DNA from: Clostridia bacterium
Lineage (GTDB): Bacteria; Bacillota; Clostridia; Oscillospirales; CAG-272
Reading direction: 5' to 3'
DNA: 10,340 nucleotides
Assembly (NCBI GenBank): GCA_017958845.1
Contig: JAGDBW010000146.1
Span: 1 to 10,340, forward strand
The notes under the pieces were generated by a model that did no database searches, was not told the DNA's origin, and worked only from the letters and a program-made list of their open reading frames with translations. How positions within the stretch are numbered: position 1 is the first letter of the stretch; the number at the start of each line of letters is the position of its first letter. Positions 1 to 5,541 of the stretch are shown piece after piece. Position numbers and translations under genes: made by a program.

Positions 1-22
1 GCGACCGCGTCACGGCGGTCGC
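1..22 (-). terminator. Candidate terminator hairpin downstream of the YwaF-like gene
   Basis: An 8-bp perfect inverted repeat (GCGACCGC at 1-8 and GCGGTCGC at 15-22) with a 6-nt loop lies about 47 nt past the stop codon of the minus-strand membrane protein gene. A T-tract, if present on the minus strand, would fall outside the window, so its role as an intrinsic terminator is an inference from position and stem strength only. Confidence 0.35.
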
Positions 23-68
23 GCCTCTCTCTCTGCCTATGAGGTCGTCCGGGAAAAACGAAAATACG

Positions 69-779
69 CTATGCCTGCGGGCGGGGGATCGCCTCGCTTG
101 TTTTTTTGCCGTGTGCGGCGGCAAAGCCGAGCATCGTCGCAGCGTACAGTGCGGCATAGATCGGGACCATGACCCACACGGTCAGGGGCGTGCCGGGCAA
201 GATCGGCTCAAAGAGATAAAAGGCGTCCGTCATTCCGCCGGCCGAGATCAGGAAGGCGCCGACCGTCATGTAGGCAAAAAAACCGATGGGCTGACAATAC
301 CATCTGCGAAAGGTCGGGCGGATATGTCCGAAAACGAGACAGGCGACGACCGCCGCCACGTCGATGGCGTGATGGAGCAGGCCCGTGATGGTCGGCATAT
401 AGAAAACGCTGTCCGCCTGTCCGATAAAATCCGGATAGGCGAGCGTCAACGTGCCGCCGAGCAGCGCCATGAACCATACGAAGTGCAGGAGATGGCCGTC
501 TTTCTTTCCGAAGAGGAGCGACAGCGACAGGACGAGACTGGACATCCCGCAAAAACTGTCGGGGATGAGCCGGATCCACTCGCCGGGGAATTTGACGGCA
601 GAGAGCGAAATCCGGTTGGAAAGCACGCTGACAAACAACGCCGCCCCGAGACACCGCAAAAGGAGCCGTCTGCTCCTTTCCGTGCGGAGAAACTTTTTTG
701 CGCACAGGAGGCCCGCCGTCGTCACAGCGATCGTGACCGCCAAAAACAGCAGATGCTCCGGACCGAAAACCTTTGGCAT
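69..779 (-). CDS. YwaF/TMEM164-like integral membrane protein (TIGR02206-type)
   Basis: The 236-residue product is very hydrophobic, with about seven predicted membrane segments near residues 8-26, 38-56, 76-92, 97-117, 132-152, 164-182 and 200-223. The opening FGPEHLLFL, the GGTLTLAYPD segment (109-117) and the LLHHAIDV segment followed by GHIRPTFRRW (134-160) resemble the YwaF family of Firmicutes, whose biochemical role is not established; related eukaryotic TMEM164 has been linked to lipid acyl transfer, which I do not transfer to this protein. The start MPKVFG was chosen because GGAG (788-791 on the complement) lies 8 nt upstream; the open frame continues another 108 codons upstream, but that stretch is arginine-rich and non-family-like. 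It is transcribed alone, divergently from the GMP synthase gene. The family assignment is from remembered motifs and is moderately sure; membrane location is sure. Confidence 0.8.
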   Translation of the reverse strand: MPKVFGPEHLLFLAVTIAVTTAGLLCAKKFLRTERSRRLLLRCLGAALFVSVLSNRISLSAVKFPGEWIRLIPDSFCGMSSLVLSLSLLFGKKDGHLLHFVWFMALLGGTLTLAYPDFIGQADSVFYMPTITGLLHHAIDVAAVVACLVFGHIRPTFRRWYCQPIGFFAYMTVGAFLISAGGMTDAFYLFEPILPGTPLTVWVMVPIYAALYAATMLGFAAAHGKKTSEAIPRPQA

Positions 780-845
780 ACCTACGTCTCCTTTTTCGCT
801 TTCCGCTTCGCCTTTTTTCGGCTGACAAAGAAAAATCCTGCCCCT

Positions 846-874
846 ATGATACCTCTGCACGCTCGACGCGTCTA
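846..874 (-). promoter_or_regulatory. Candidate promoter of the YwaF-like gene
   Basis: On the minus strand TAGACG (869-874, four of six bases of the -35 consensus) is followed after 17 bp by TATCAT (846-851). This places the transcription start near 838 and gives a leader of roughly 60 nt. The -35 is the weakest of the promoters in this window; the exact 17-bp spacing and the TATCAT box, also used in front of rubrerythrin, support it. Confidence 0.45.
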
Positions 875-940
875 TATGCAATCGGCGCGATCTGTTTATT
901 TTTTGACCATTTTCGTGCGTGGGGCGGCGCGCCGGAGGCA

Positions 941-959
941 GGCGCGGAGGGTCCGCGCC
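941..959. repeat. GC-rich inverted repeat in the divergent spacer
   Basis: GGCGCGGA (941-948) and TCCGCGCC (952-959) form a perfect 8-bp stem with a 3-nt loop. No T-run follows on either strand, so it does not look like an intrinsic terminator. It lies upstream of both divergent promoters. Its function, if any, is unknown, and in GC-rich DNA such a repeat can arise by chance. Confidence 0.4.
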
Positions 960-1121
960 GAACAGCGCGCGGCAGACGGCGCTTCCGTTTGACCGCGGCG
1001 CTTTCAGTCGACCGGAAAGCGGAGACGCACCGCGCAGGATACGAACCGGCACGCGGCTGTGTCCTGTGAAAAAACGACAAATTTTTTTGCGCGACGGGCA
1101 CAAGAAATGTGCGTCTGCCTA

Positions 1122-1150
1122 TTGCGGCGGACGCGCGTTTCTTTTATAAT
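1122..1150 (+). promoter_or_regulatory. Promoter of the GMP synthase gene
   Basis: TTGCGG (1122-1127) and a perfect TATAAT (1145-1150) are separated by 17 bp, matching a housekeeping sigma-70/A promoter. Transcription would start near 1157, leaving a leader of about 157 nt before the start codon, much longer than the leaders of the other genes here. The perfect -10 box in otherwise GC-rich DNA makes this a credible call. Confidence 0.7.
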
Positions 1151-1156
1151 ACTTGT

Positions 1157-1313
1157 ATCGTCCAAAGGGCCTGTTTTTGTCCTTTTTCTTGTTTTTCCGC
1201 CTTTTCGGCGCGGTCCCGCGACCGTGTTTTCCGGTCGGAGACGGCCGTCTCCCTGCCGCCGACGATGACGGTGTTTTTCGGATTGTTTATTTATTTTTGT
1301 GGAGGATATATCT
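1157..1313 (+). promoter_or_regulatory. Long, potentially structured 5' leader of the GMP synthase mRNA
   Basis: The segment between the inferred transcription start and the start codon alternates pyrimidine-rich stretches (1164-1206) with GC-rich self-complementary sequence. GACCG (1220-1224) can pair with CGGTC (1232-1236), and next to it a perfect 16-nt palindrome (1237-1252) can form a 6-bp hairpin. An A/T-rich tract (1284-1299) precedes the ribosome binding site GGAGG (1301-1305). I do not see the conserved core of the purine riboswitch, so this is an unclassified leader; that it regulates expression is inference. Confidence 0.35.
1237..1252. repeat. Perfect 16-bp palindrome in the GMP synthase leader
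   Basis: GGAGACGGCCGTCTCC equals its own reverse complement. In RNA it can fold as a 6-bp stem closed by a GGCC tetraloop; in DNA it could be a dimeric protein site. It lies about 85 nt downstream of the inferred transcription start, directly after another small inverted repeat (1220-1236). Confidence 0.55.
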
Positions 1314-2294
1314 ATGGGCAACAACGTCCGTCCCGCGTCTCTCTCCCGCATCAACACCCCCGAGCTGGCAGAAAAATTTATCTCCGAGCAGGTGAGTGAG
1401 CTGCGCCGGCAGATCGGCGACAAAAAAGTGCTGCTCGCCCTCTCGGGCGGCGTGGACTCGTCGGTCGTCGCGGCGCTGCTGATCCGTGCCGTCGGCCGTC
1501 AGTTCGTCGCCGTGCACGTCAACCACGGTCTTTTGCGCAAAGGCGAACCCGAGCAGGTCATCGAGGTCTTTCGCCATCAGATGGGCGCCGAGATCGTCTA
1601 CGTGGACGCGGTCGACCGGTTCCTGGACAAGCTGGCGGGCGTCTCCGACCCCGAAAAGAAGCGCAAGATCATCGGCGCGGAGTTTATCTCCGTTTTTGAA
1701 GAAGAGGCCAAAAAACTGTCGGGCATCGGCTTTCTCGCGCAGGGGACCATCTATCCCGATATCCTCGAGAGCGACGGCGTCAAGGCCCACCACAACGTGG
1801 GCGGCCTGCCCGAAGGGCTGCGCTTTGAGCTGGTGGAACCGGTCAAGTTCCTCTACAAGGACGAAGTCCGCATGGTCGGCCGGGCGCTCGGCCTGCCCGA
1901 CAGCATGGTCGACCGTCAGCCCTTCCCCGGCCCGGGTCTCGGCGTGCGCTGTGTCGGCGCCATCACCCGCGACCGTCTGGAGATCGTGCGCGAATACGAC
2001 GCGATCCTGCGCGAGGAATTTGCCGCCGCGGGTCTCGCCGGCAAGGTGTGGCAGTACTGTACCATCGTGCCCGACATCCGCTCGACCGGCATCAAGGACA
2101 ACAAGCGCACCGACGACCGTATGGTGGTCATCCGCGCCGTCAATTCGGTGGACGCGACCAGCGCCACCGTCGAGGAGATCCCCTACCCGCTGCTGCACCG
2201 TCTGGTCAAACGCATCACGACCGAAGTGCCGGGCGTCAACCGCGTGCTCTACGACCTGAGCCCCAAGCCCGTCGCCACCATCGAGTGGGAATAA
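1314..2294 (+). CDS. guaA: GMP synthase, ATP-pyrophosphatase subunit only (no glutaminase domain)
   Basis: The enzyme adenylylates XMP and replaces the adenylate with ammonia to give GMP, the last step of guanine nucleotide synthesis in the cytosol. The 326-residue product shows the N-type ATP-pyrophosphatase P-loop SGGVDSS (44-50), QGTIYPDILES (143-153), HHNVGGLPE (159-167), PFPGPGLG (203-210) and a complete dimerisation domain ending in KPVATIEWE. What is missing is the class I glutamine amidotransferase domain of about 200 residues that normally precedes this part in bacterial GuaA (about 510 residues). The N-terminus is a genuine start: ATG with GGAGG (1301-1305) 8 nt upstream, behind a TATAAT promoter, with no amidotransferase motif in the preceding DNA. 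This is the architecture of the archaeal split enzyme, where a separate GuaAa subunit supplies ammonia. None is encoded in the window, so ammonia must come from an unlinked subunit or from free ammonium. The function call is very sure; the ammonia source is open. Confidence 0.95.
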   Translation: MGNNVRPASLSRINTPELAEKFISEQVSELRRQIGDKKVLLALSGGVDSSVVAALLIRAVGRQFVAVHVNHGLLRKGEPEQVIEVFRHQMGAEIVYVDAVDRFLDKLAGVSDPEKKRKIIGAEFISVFEEEAKKLSGIGFLAQGTIYPDILESDGVKAHHNVGGLPEGLRFELVEPVKFLYKDEVRMVGRALGLPDSMVDRQPFPGPGLGVRCVGAITRDRLEIVREYDAILREEFAAAGLAGKVWQYCTIVPDIRSTGIKDNKRTDDRMVVIRAVNSVDATSATVEEIPYPLLHRLVKRITTEVPGVNRVLYDLSPKPVATIEWE

Positions 2295-2308
2295 GACGGG
2301 AGAATGAA

Positions 2309-2336
2309 AAAAGCCGCCCGCGGGCGGCTTTTGTGT
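2309..2336 (+). terminator. Intrinsic terminator of the GMP synthase gene
   Basis: A 24-nt perfect palindrome (2309-2332; half-site AAAAGCCGCCCG) begins 14 nt after the stop codon. The arms are GC-rich next to the tip, with an A-run before and a T-run after, the pattern of a rho-independent terminator that could work on both strands. The tip has no unpaired bases, so the real loop must open about two base pairs. Confidence 0.85.
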
Positions 2337-2344
2337 CGCGAAAA

Positions 2345-2507
2345 CAGGCGGGTGTTTTGGCGGCTCGCGGGGCGGGCGGCGGGCAGGCTCGCGTCCCGTG
2401 TTTGCGGTTTTCTGAGACGGGCGGTTGTCTCCTCGTCGGGCGGCTGTCGCGGGCGGGCGGATTTGCGCCTTTTTTGTGACTTTGCACGTCGGGCGGGCGG
2501 CGGGTCA
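2345..2507. other. G-rich spacer with repeated GGGCGG units
   Basis: Between the GMP synthase terminator and the deoC promoter the plus strand carries many short units such as GGGCGG and GGGCGGGCGG (around 2369-2384, 2418-2424, 2438-2443, 2451-2460 and 2491-2504). No ribosome binding site or family-like frame is present. GGCG (2456-2459) and CGCC (2466-2469) followed by six Ts (2470-2475) could be a weak second terminator. The G-runs could form G-quadruplex-like structures, but this is unproven. Confidence 0.4.
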
Positions 2508-2536
2508 TTGACAAAGCGGGCGCGGGCGAGTATGAT
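2508..2536 (+). promoter_or_regulatory. Strong promoter of deoC
   Basis: A perfect TTGACA (2508-2513), a 17-bp spacer and TATGAT (2531-2536, five of six consensus bases) form a near-ideal housekeeping promoter. Transcription would begin near 2543, so the leader is only about 25 nt and leaves little room for a riboswitch. This site also shows that the open frame upstream of the deoC start codon is not translated. Confidence 0.85.
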
Positions 2537-2567
2537 GGGGATGAAAACAACGCAAAGGAGATCGACC

Positions 2568-3281
2568 ATGAAACACCCGACCAAAAAAGCCGCGTCCATG
2601 ACGACGGCCGAGCTGGCCGCCTACATCGACTACTCGGTGCTCAAACCGGAGTTTTCGGAGGAGGAGATCACTGCCCTGACCAAAGACGGCGTGCGCCTCG
2701 GCTGCGCCACCGTCTGCATCAACCCCGGGTATATGGACCTGTGCGAGCCCCTCGTCCGGGGCACTTCGACCATGCTCTGCCCCGTGACCGACTTTCCGTT
2801 CGGGACGAGTTCGACCGAATCAAAAGTGCGCCAGATCGAACTGGTCGCCCGCTATGACAGCGTCAAAGAAGTGGACGTGGTCGCCAACTTCGGCCTGTTT
2901 CGCTCGGGCAGATACGACGAGGCGACCGCCGACATCCGCGCCTGCGCCGAGGCGGCGCACAAGTACGGCCGGGAGATCAAGGTGATCATCGAGACCGACG
3001 CTTTGAGCGAAGAGCAGATCCGCCGCGCCTGCCGCTGCGTCGTCGAGGGCGGCGCCGACTTTGTCAAGACGAGCACCGGCTTTCTGACCGGTCACGACAC
3101 CCGCGGCGCGGCGCCGGAGATCGTCGCGATCCTCATGGAAGAGGTCGGAGAGACGTGCAAGATCAAGGGCAGCGGCTGTATCCGCACCCGCGAGCATTTC
3201 TTTAAGTTGATCGACATGGGCATCGACCGCATGGGCATCGGCTACAAGTCCGTGCCGGTCGTGCTGGGGCTGGACCGATAA
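2568..3281 (+). CDS. deoC: Deoxyribose-phosphate aldolase (DERA), divergent subgroup
   Basis: DERA reversibly cleaves 2-deoxyribose 5-phosphate into glyceraldehyde 3-phosphate and acetaldehyde, the last step of deoxynucleoside salvage, in the cytosol. The 237-residue TIM-barrel protein has the family opening LAAYIDYSVLKPE (16-28), the catalytic aspartate D103 in EVDVVANFG, the Schiff-base lysine K167 in FVKTSTGF and the second catalytic lysine K200 in IKGSGCIRT. The phosphate-binding parts differ from the usual forms: GSGCIRT where GG-(I/V)RT is normal, and RMGIGYKSV near the C-terminus where a G-x-SS motif is usual. It lacks the C-terminal extension with the terminal tyrosine of the 259-residue E. 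coli enzyme. The start is ATG 2568 with AAAGGAG just upstream and a strong promoter ending at 2536. It is monocistronic, with no deoxynucleoside phosphorylase or phosphopentomutase beside it. Aldolase identity is sure; the exact substrate is slightly less so. Confidence 0.92.
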   Translation: MKHPTKKAASMTTAELAAYIDYSVLKPEFSEEEITALTKDGVRLGCATVCINPGYMDLCEPLVRGTSTMLCPVTDFPFGTSSTESKVRQIELVARYDSVKEVDVVANFGLFRSGRYDEATADIRACAEAAHKYGREIKVIIETDALSEEQIRRACRCVVEGGADFVKTSTGFLTGHDTRGAAPEIVAILMEEVGETCKIKGSGCIRTREHFFKLIDMGIDRMGIGYKSVPVVLGLDR

Positions 3282-3307
3282 AGAGCGCGCCCCAAACGAA
3301 AAGAAAA

Positions 3308-3340
3308 GGCGGGCGGGCATTTTGCCCGTCCGCCCTTCTT
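3308..3340. terminator. Bidirectional terminator between deoC and rubrerythrin
   Basis: GGCGGGCGGGC (3308-3318) pairs with GCCCGTCCGCC (3324-3334) through 11 positions, one of them G-U in the plus-strand RNA, around a 5-nt ATTTT loop. T-rich sequence follows on the plus strand (3336-3340), and A-rich sequence precedes it (3298-3307), which becomes a U-tract on the minus strand. It lies between two convergent genes, 26 nt past the deoC stop and about 60 nt past the rubrerythrin stop. Confidence 0.85.
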
Positions 3341-3397
3341 TGCGGGAGGGATCGGCGACGGTCGTTTCTGCCGATCGTGGCCGGCGCCGGGTCTGTC

Positions 3398-3946
3398 TCA
3401 ATAGTTGTCGGCGCGGATCTCAAAGTAGGCCTGCGGGTGCGCGCAGACGGGGCAGACCTCGGGAGCGGCGAGTCCGACGACGATGTGACCGCAGTTGCGG
3501 CATTCCCAGACCTTGACTTCGCTTCTGGCAAAGACTCTCTGCGCTTCGACGTTGGCGAGCAGGGCGCGGTAGCGCTCCTCGTGGCGCTTTTCGATGGCGG
3601 CGACGCCGCGGAACTTGGCGGCCAGCTCGGGAAAGCCCTCTTCCTCGGCCGTCTTGGCAAAGCCCTCGTACATGTCGGTCCACTCGTAATTTTCGCCGTC
3701 GGCGGCGTCGGCGAGGTTCTCGGCGGTGGTGCCGATGCCTTTCAGTTCTTTAAACCACAGCTTGGCGTGTTCTTTTTCGTTTTCGGCCGTGGCGGCGAAG
3801 ATCGCGCTGATCTGCTCGTAGCCCTCTTTTTTGGCGACGGAGGCAAAATAGGCGTATTTGTTTCTCGCCTGCGATTCTCCCGCAAAGGCGTCGCGGAGGT
3901 TCTGCTCGGTCCTGGTCCCGCTGTAGGGATTCTTTTTTTCGCTCAT
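3398..3946 (-). CDS. rbr: Rubrerythrin (diiron peroxidase with C-terminal rubredoxin-like domain)
   Basis: Rubrerythrins reduce hydrogen peroxide to water in the cytosol of anaerobes, taking electrons from rubredoxin or NADH-linked reductases. The 182-residue protein, close to the usual 190, has a ferritin-like four-helix domain (about 12-135) with iron-ligand motifs: E24 in [12 protein letters not shown]57-x-x-H60 in [11 protein letters not shown]94 in DMYEGFAK and E119-x-x-H122 in [10 protein letters not shown] rubredoxin-like Fe(Cys)4 knuckle follows, with C149/C152 (CRNC) and C165/C168 (CPVC). All key residues are present. The ATG at 3946 has GGAG 8 nt upstream (complement of 3955-3958). 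It is monocistronic, with its own promoter (4012-4040) overlapped by an inverted repeat, and diverges from the LRR lipoprotein gene. Identity is very sure; the physiological role is inferred from the family. Confidence 0.96.
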   Translation of the reverse strand: MSEKKNPYSGTRTEQNLRDAFAGESQARNKYAYFASVAKKEGYEQISAIFAATAENEKEHAKLWFKELKGIGTTAENLADAADGENYEWTDMYEGFAKTAEEEGFPELAAKFRGVAAIEKRHEERYRALLANVEAQRVFARSEVKVWECRNCGHIVVGLAAPEVCPVCAHPQAYFEIRADNY

Positions 3947-4001
3947 GTTCGGCTCTCCTTTTTTGTCGCGGCGGACGCGGCCGCCCCGTTTTTTGTTTTT
4001 T

Positions 4002-4020
4002 TGGTATTTTTATGATACCA
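4002..4020. promoter_or_regulatory. Inverted repeat on the rubrerythrin promoter, possible operator
   Basis: TGGTAT (4002-4007) and ATACCA (4015-4020) form a perfect 6-bp dyad with a 7-bp AT-rich centre. It covers the -10 box (4012-4017) and the inferred transcription start (near 4005) of the minus-strand rubrerythrin gene, the position expected of a repressor site. It does not match the PerR or Rex consensus sequences I know. An operator role is inference; in RNA it would be a weak stem. Confidence 0.35.
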
Positions 4021-4040
4021 TATCCGGGGCCTTCATGCAA
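4012..4040 (-). promoter_or_regulatory. Promoter of rubrerythrin
   Basis: On the minus strand TTGCAT (4035-4040) and TATCAT (4012-4017) are separated by 17 bp. Transcription would start near 4005, with a leader of about 59 nt before the start codon. The divergent LRR promoter begins only about 50 bp away, so the two may share regulatory sequence. Confidence 0.65.
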
Positions 4041-4090
4041 CAGGCGGCGAAAAAAGAGCGTATTTTTTTCGGCGGGCGGCGTCGGCGGCA

Positions 4091-4119
4091 TTGACAGGAG
4101 GCGTCGGCTTTGGTATGAT
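4091..4119 (+). promoter_or_regulatory. Strong promoter of the LRR lipoprotein gene
   Basis: A perfect TTGACA (4091-4096) and TATGAT (4114-4119), the latter preceded by TGG, are separated by 17 bp. Transcription would start near 4126 and the leader is about 60 nt. The arrangement is the same as in front of deoC and the alpha-mannosidase. Confidence 0.85.
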
Positions 4120-4185
4120 GAGAAGTAGGACATTTTTTGCCCTTTTTGTCGTCGCCGGGGCGATCCGCTCCGGTCGGAGGAACGT

Positions 4186-5379
4186 ATGAAAAAAATCGCG
4201 TGGGCGCTGCTGTGCCTGTCTCTGTGCCTCGGGGCGGTCTGCCCGCTCTCGGCCTGCAAAAAAACAAAGAACTACGCCTCGTCGGGGCTGGCCTATGCCA
4301 TCATCAACGGCGAGTGTACCATCATGGGCATCGGCACCTGCTCGGACACCGACGTGGTGGTCCCGGAGAGCATCGAGGGGGCGCCGGTCACGACCATCGC
4401 CGGCTATGCCTTTCGCAACTGCCGGCGGGTGACGTCGGTGACGCTGCCGCAGACGGTCGTGCGGGTCAACGAAGGCGCCTTTTATAACTGTATCGCCCTC
4501 TCGTCCGTCCGTCTCAACGACGGGCTGAGTTATCTCGGGGACAGCGTGTTTTTTAACTGTGCGGCGCTCGCCTCCGTCACGCTGCCGCAGAGCGTGACGC
4601 ATCTGGGCGCGCGGGCCTTTGAGGCCTGTCAGGCGCTGACCTCGCTCCATATCCCCGCCGCGGTCGCCGAGGTGGGGGAGGCGCTCTTTTGCAACTGTTC
4701 TTCGCTCTCGACGCTGTCGGTGGACGATAACAACGAGCATTTTCGCAACGGCAACAACTGCCTGATCCGCCGCTCGACCGGCGAGCTGGTGGCGGGATGC
4801 GAGTTTTCTGTCATTCCGGACGACGGGACCGTGACCCGGATCGGGAACAGCGCCTTTGAGGGCTCCCGTTCTCTGACGGAGCTGGTCCTCCCCTCGTCGG
4901 TGACCGAGATCGGCAGCCGCGCGTTTGCCGACTGTCCGTCGCTGCGCCGCGTGGTGCTCTCGGACAACGTCCGGCGGGTGGAGACCGGCGCGTTTGACGG
5001 ATGCGAGGCCCTCGAGTGGAACGTGCGGGAGCTGCTGCGCTATCTCGGCTCCGAGAGCAACCCCTATCTGGCGCTGATCTGCCCCGAGACCGTCTACGTC
5101 TCCTCGGCCGATATCCCCGCGCAGACCAAGGTCATCGCCGAGCGCGCGATGTACGGCTGTTTCAGCCTGCGGTCCGTGACGCTGGGGGCGGGCGTGGAAG
5201 TGATCGGCAAGGAGGCCTTTCTCAACTGCACGCGGCTCACGGAGGCGATCTTTTCCAACACGGAGGGGTGGCATATCGTCATCGGCACCTATCACATGGA
5301 GACGCACACCCACGCGCCCCCCGAAAACGCCCGTCTGCTCATCGAGGAGTATGTGTTTTATGAATGGGTCCGACACTGA
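4186..5379 (+). CDS. BspA-type leucine-rich-repeat surface lipoprotein
   Basis: The 397-residue protein begins with a lipoprotein signal peptide (MKK, hydrophobic core to about residue 20, lipobox LSAC with C24 as lipid-anchor cysteine), so it should be tethered to the outer face of the membrane. After a linker, units of about 22-23 residues of the type IG-x-x-AF-x-x-C-x-x-L-x-x-V-x-L-P-x-x-V repeat from about 70 to 178, again from 218 to 278 and from about 317 to 357: roughly nine BspA-like (LRR_5) repeats. Two stretches interrupt the solenoid: 179-217 (DDNNEHFRNGN onward), a form often seen in this family, and 279-316. The last 40 residues are not repeats. Such proteins commonly bind host or bacterial surface ligands; the ligand here is unknown. 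The start ATG has GGAGG (4176-4180) 5 nt upstream. It is monocistronic. Confidence 0.9.
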   Translation: MKKIAWALLCLSLCLGAVCPLSACKKTKNYASSGLAYAIINGECTIMGIGTCSDTDVVVPESIEGAPVTTIAGYAFRNCRRVTSVTLPQTVVRVNEGAFYNCIALSSVRLNDGLSYLGDSVFFNCAALASVTLPQSVTHLGARAFEACQALTSLHIPAAVAEVGEALFCNCSSLSTLSVDDNNEHFRNGNNCLIRRSTGELVAGCEFSVIPDDGTVTRIGNSAFEGSRSLTELVLPSSVTEIGSRAFADCPSLRRVVLSDNVRRVETGAFDGCEALEWNVRELLRYLGSESNPYLALICPETVYVSSADIPAQTKVIAERAMYGCFSLRSVTLGAGVEVIGKEAFLNCTRLTEAIFSNTEGWHIVIGTYHMETHTHAPPENARLLIEEYVFYEWVRH

Positions 5380-5455
5380 AGCGCAGTCGGACGGGGCGCG
5401 GACGGAGCGACCCCGGCGGCCGGGCGGCCGGACCGGTAAGTAGAACCGACAAGTG

Positions 5456-5499
5456 AAAAAAGAAAAGAGAACGCCGGGTGCGTTCTCTTTTCTTTTTTT
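5456..5499. terminator. Long bidirectional terminator between the LRR lipoprotein and alpha-mannosidase genes
   Basis: AGAAAAGAGAACGC (5461-5474) pairs perfectly with GCGTTCTCTTTTCT (5480-5493) around a 5-nt loop, and flanking A (5456-5460) and T (5494-5498) runs extend the stem to about 19 bp. T-tracts result on both strands, fitting the two convergent genes ending at 5379 and 5542. Confidence 0.93.
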
Positions 5500-5541
5500 G
5501 GCTTTTTGGGGCGCGGGGCGCCCGTGAGGGCGCCGACGGCG

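Larger units (their letters stand above)
780..1313. other. Divergent intergenic region without a convincing gene
   Basis: These 534 bp separate two divergent genes. Open frames cross it on both strands, but they are rich in Arg, Ala and Gly, lack ribosome binding sites and resemble no family, so I read it as non-coding. It contains a minus promoter (846-874), a plus promoter (1122-1150), an 8-bp palindrome GGCGCGCC (926-933), a GC-rich hairpin with an 8-bp stem and 3-nt loop (941-959), a T-run (1082-1088) and the GMP synthase leader (from about 1157). Nothing in 960-1121 is recognisable as an RNA gene. Confidence 0.6.

Noticed and set aside
39-992. A 317-codon frame on the plus strand opposite the YwaF-like gene
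   Set aside because: It is rich in charged residues (Glu, Arg, Asp, Gln), has no domain and is antisense to a clear multi-pass membrane protein with a good ribosome binding site.
1037-1047. GGTTCGTATCC on the minus strand, resembling a tRNA T-loop
   Set aside because: The flanking bases do not make a 5-bp T-stem and no acceptor, D or anticodon arms are found around it.
1151-1313. Purine (guanine) riboswitch in the GMP synthase leader
   Set aside because: I looked for the conserved junction and loop sequences of the purine aptamer and did not find them; only unclassified hairpins are visible.
1287-2198. A 303-codon open frame on the minus strand opposite the GMP synthase gene
   Set aside because: The product is Asp/His/Ala-rich antisense sequence without family motifs, while the plus strand encodes a complete conserved enzyme.
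2304-2567. N-terminal extension of deoC by 88 codons
   Set aside because: It would start inside the GMP synthase terminator and run through the TTGACA-TATGAT promoter; the sequence is Arg/Gly-rich and does not belong to the aldolase family.
3350-3376. Inverted repeat GATCGGC/GCCGATC downstream of the deoC terminator
   Set aside because: A 7-bp stem with a 13-nt loop and no T-tract on either strand; the adjacent hairpin at 3308-3334 already explains termination for both genes.
3377-4015. A 212-codon hydrophobic-looking frame on the plus strand opposite rubrerythrin
   Set aside because: The apparent hydrophobicity comes from reading the Glu/Ala-rich helical rubrerythrin gene backwards; there is no ribosome binding site and rubrerythrin has all its metal ligands.
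4033-5376. A 447-codon open frame on the minus strand, opposite the LRR lipoprotein gene
   Set aside because: Rich in Arg, His and Gln with no recognisable domain; the plus strand has signal peptide, lipobox and repeats, plus a promoter and ribosome binding site.
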